DNA of 6,393 nucleotides from Ferroglobus sp. (lineage in GTDB: Archaea > Halobacteriota > Archaeoglobi > Archaeoglobales > Archaeoglobaceae). The DNA lies in the NCBI GenBank assembly GCA_015520115.1, contig WAQS01000039.1, positions 1-6,393 on the forward strand, given 5' to 3'. Each line of letters opens with the position of its first letter. Positions within the stretch are counted from its first letter, which is position 1. Under the pieces are notes generated by a model that made no database searches, was not told the origin of the DNA, and worked only from the letters and a program-made list of their open reading frames with translations. Below are positions 5,561-6,393 of the stretch, one piece after another. The translations under genes and the position numbers were made by a program.

Positions 5561-6393
5561 ATGAAGCATCTAATTTCGATCGAAGACTTGTCAAAATCCG
5601 ATATTGAACGAATTCTGAATCTTGCGGAGTATCTTATCCCCGTCGCAGAGGGTAAAAAAAGGATGGAAATTATGCGAGGTAAGATCCTCGCGAATTTATT
5701 CTTCGAGCCTTCTACGAGAACAAGAATGAGCTTCGAAGTTGCCATGAAGAGGCTTGGAGGAGATGTGGTGAACTTAACCTCCCAAGAGGCAAGTAGCATA
5801 GCTAAAGGGGAAAATTTGGCGGACACAATAAGGGTGATTAGCGGCTATGCGGATGTTATAGTTATAAGGCACAGTTTAGAGGGAGCTGCAAAATTTGCTG
5901 CCGAAAACAGCAGTGTTCCGGTTATAAATGCTGGAGATGGAGCCGGACAGCATCCCACTCAGACTCTGCTGGATCTTTTCACCCTCAGAAAGGAGGCAAG
6001 GCTTGAGGGTGTGAAAATTGCTCTTGTAGGAGATCTAAAGTATTCAAGGACAGTGCATTCTCTCGTTAAAGCTTTGAAGCTTTACAATGCGAAAATCTAC
6101 TACGTATGTCCAGATACGCTCATGCTTCCTGAAGAGCTTGTTGAGGAAGTTGGTGGAGAAAGGGTTGCCCTTGAGGACATTATTTCCGAAGTGGACGCAA
6201 TCTACGTTACAAGAATCCAGAAGGAAAGATTTCCAGATGAGGAAGAATATAGGAAGGTTGCAGGAAGTTACGTGATAACATCCAAAATTCTGGAAAATGC
6301 CAAGGAAGATCTGATAATCATGCATCCCCTGCCAAGGGTTGATGAGATAACTTTCGATGTCGACAGAACGAGGCATGCTATTTACTACAAACA
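5561..6393 (+). CDS. pyrB: Aspartate carbamoyltransferase, catalytic chain (3'-partial)
   Basis: Catalyses carbamoyl phosphate + L-aspartate to N-carbamoyl-L-aspartate, the committed step of de novo pyrimidine synthesis, in the cytoplasm as a catalytic trimer. The first 277 residues are present, and the frame runs off the window end. Relative to the usual 300-310 residues, about 25-35 are missing. Visible motifs are the carbamoyl-phosphate loop FFEPSTRTR (48-56), the 80s-type loop SSIAKGE (78-84) with its Ser and Lys, RH at 103-104, GQHPTQ (129-134), GDLKYSRTVHSL (157-168), TRIQKERF (217-224, the 230s region) and MHPLPRVDEI (254-263). All expected catalytic residues appear intact. The start MKHLISIEDLS is typical of archaeal PyrB, and the ATG is preferred over the adjacent in-frame TTG at 5558. 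In many archaea pyrI (regulatory chain) follows directly; here that would lie beyond the window. Confidence 0.96.
   Translation, partial: MKHLISIEDLSKSDIERILNLAEYLIPVAEGKKRMEIMRGKILANLFFEPSTRTRMSFEVAMKRLGGDVVNLTSQEASSIAKGENLADTIRVISGYADVIVIRHSLEGAAKFAAENSSVPVINAGDGAGQHPTQTLLDLFTLRKEARLEGVKIALVGDLKYSRTVHSLVKALKLYNAKIYYVCPDTLMLPEELVEEVGGERVALEDIISEVDAIYVTRIQKERFPDEEEYRKVAGSYVITSKILENAKEDLIIMHPLPRVDEITFDVDRTRHAIYYK

Noticed and set aside
5455..5826. Minus-strand open frame of 123 codons opposite the start of pyrB.
   Set aside because: It is antisense to clear PyrB catalytic motifs, has low-complexity composition and shows no domain.
1..6393. CRISPR arrays, tRNA or rRNA genes, insertion sequences, riboswitches.
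   Set aside because: I saw no regularly spaced repeats, no cloverleaf or rRNA-like segments, no transposase or terminal repeats, and no non-coding gap longer than about 160 bp.

Overview
The window looks like part of a chromosome of a thermophilic euryarchaeon, most likely of the Archaeoglobales type (Archaeoglobus, Ferroglobus or Geoglobus). This is inferred from four things: heavy AGA/AGG (Arg) and ATA (Ile) codon use, archaeal TATA-type promoters with start codons at the expected transcription start, tightly packed genes, and the protein repertoire. I cannot confirm the genus without a search.

Layout. Bases 1-3064 (+ strand) are the distal part of an operon for a membrane-bound molybdenum/tungsten-bis-MGD oxidoreductase. 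It contains the C-terminal part of a four-cluster [4Fe-4S] electron-transfer subunit, an NrfD/PsrC-type quinone-interacting membrane subunit, a TorD-type maturation chaperone, and a ModA-like oxyanion-binding protein with a twin-arginine-like signal. The catalytic subunit is not in the window and is expected upstream. Bases 3065-4842 (- strand) hold a permease-ATPase gene pair for a tungstate/molybdate-type ABC transporter. It converges on the binding-protein gene, and the two stop codons touch with no base between them. Bases 4879-5400 (- strand) encode a ribbon-helix-helix (RHH) regulator with a C-terminal domain I do not recognise. Its promoter is framed by a perfect 10-bp inverted repeat. 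From 5561 to the window end (+ strand), divergent from the regulator, is pyrB (aspartate carbamoyltransferase catalytic chain), cut off by the window end.

How the parts may fit together. The molybdopterin enzyme needs Mo or W. The binding-protein gene ends the enzyme operon, while the channel and ATPase genes face it and have their own promoter next to the RHH gene. A reasonable model is that the three transport genes make one tungstate/molybdate importer feeding cofactor synthesis for the enzyme, and that the RHH protein controls itself and perhaps the transporter. The model is inference from gene order and motifs. pyrB is probably functionally unrelated.

The most noteworthy signals are the inverted repeat that brackets the RHH gene's TATA box, the unassigned C-terminal domain of that regulator, the split convergent arrangement of the transporter with candidate terminators inside each opposing gene, and apparently leaderless starts at three genes.
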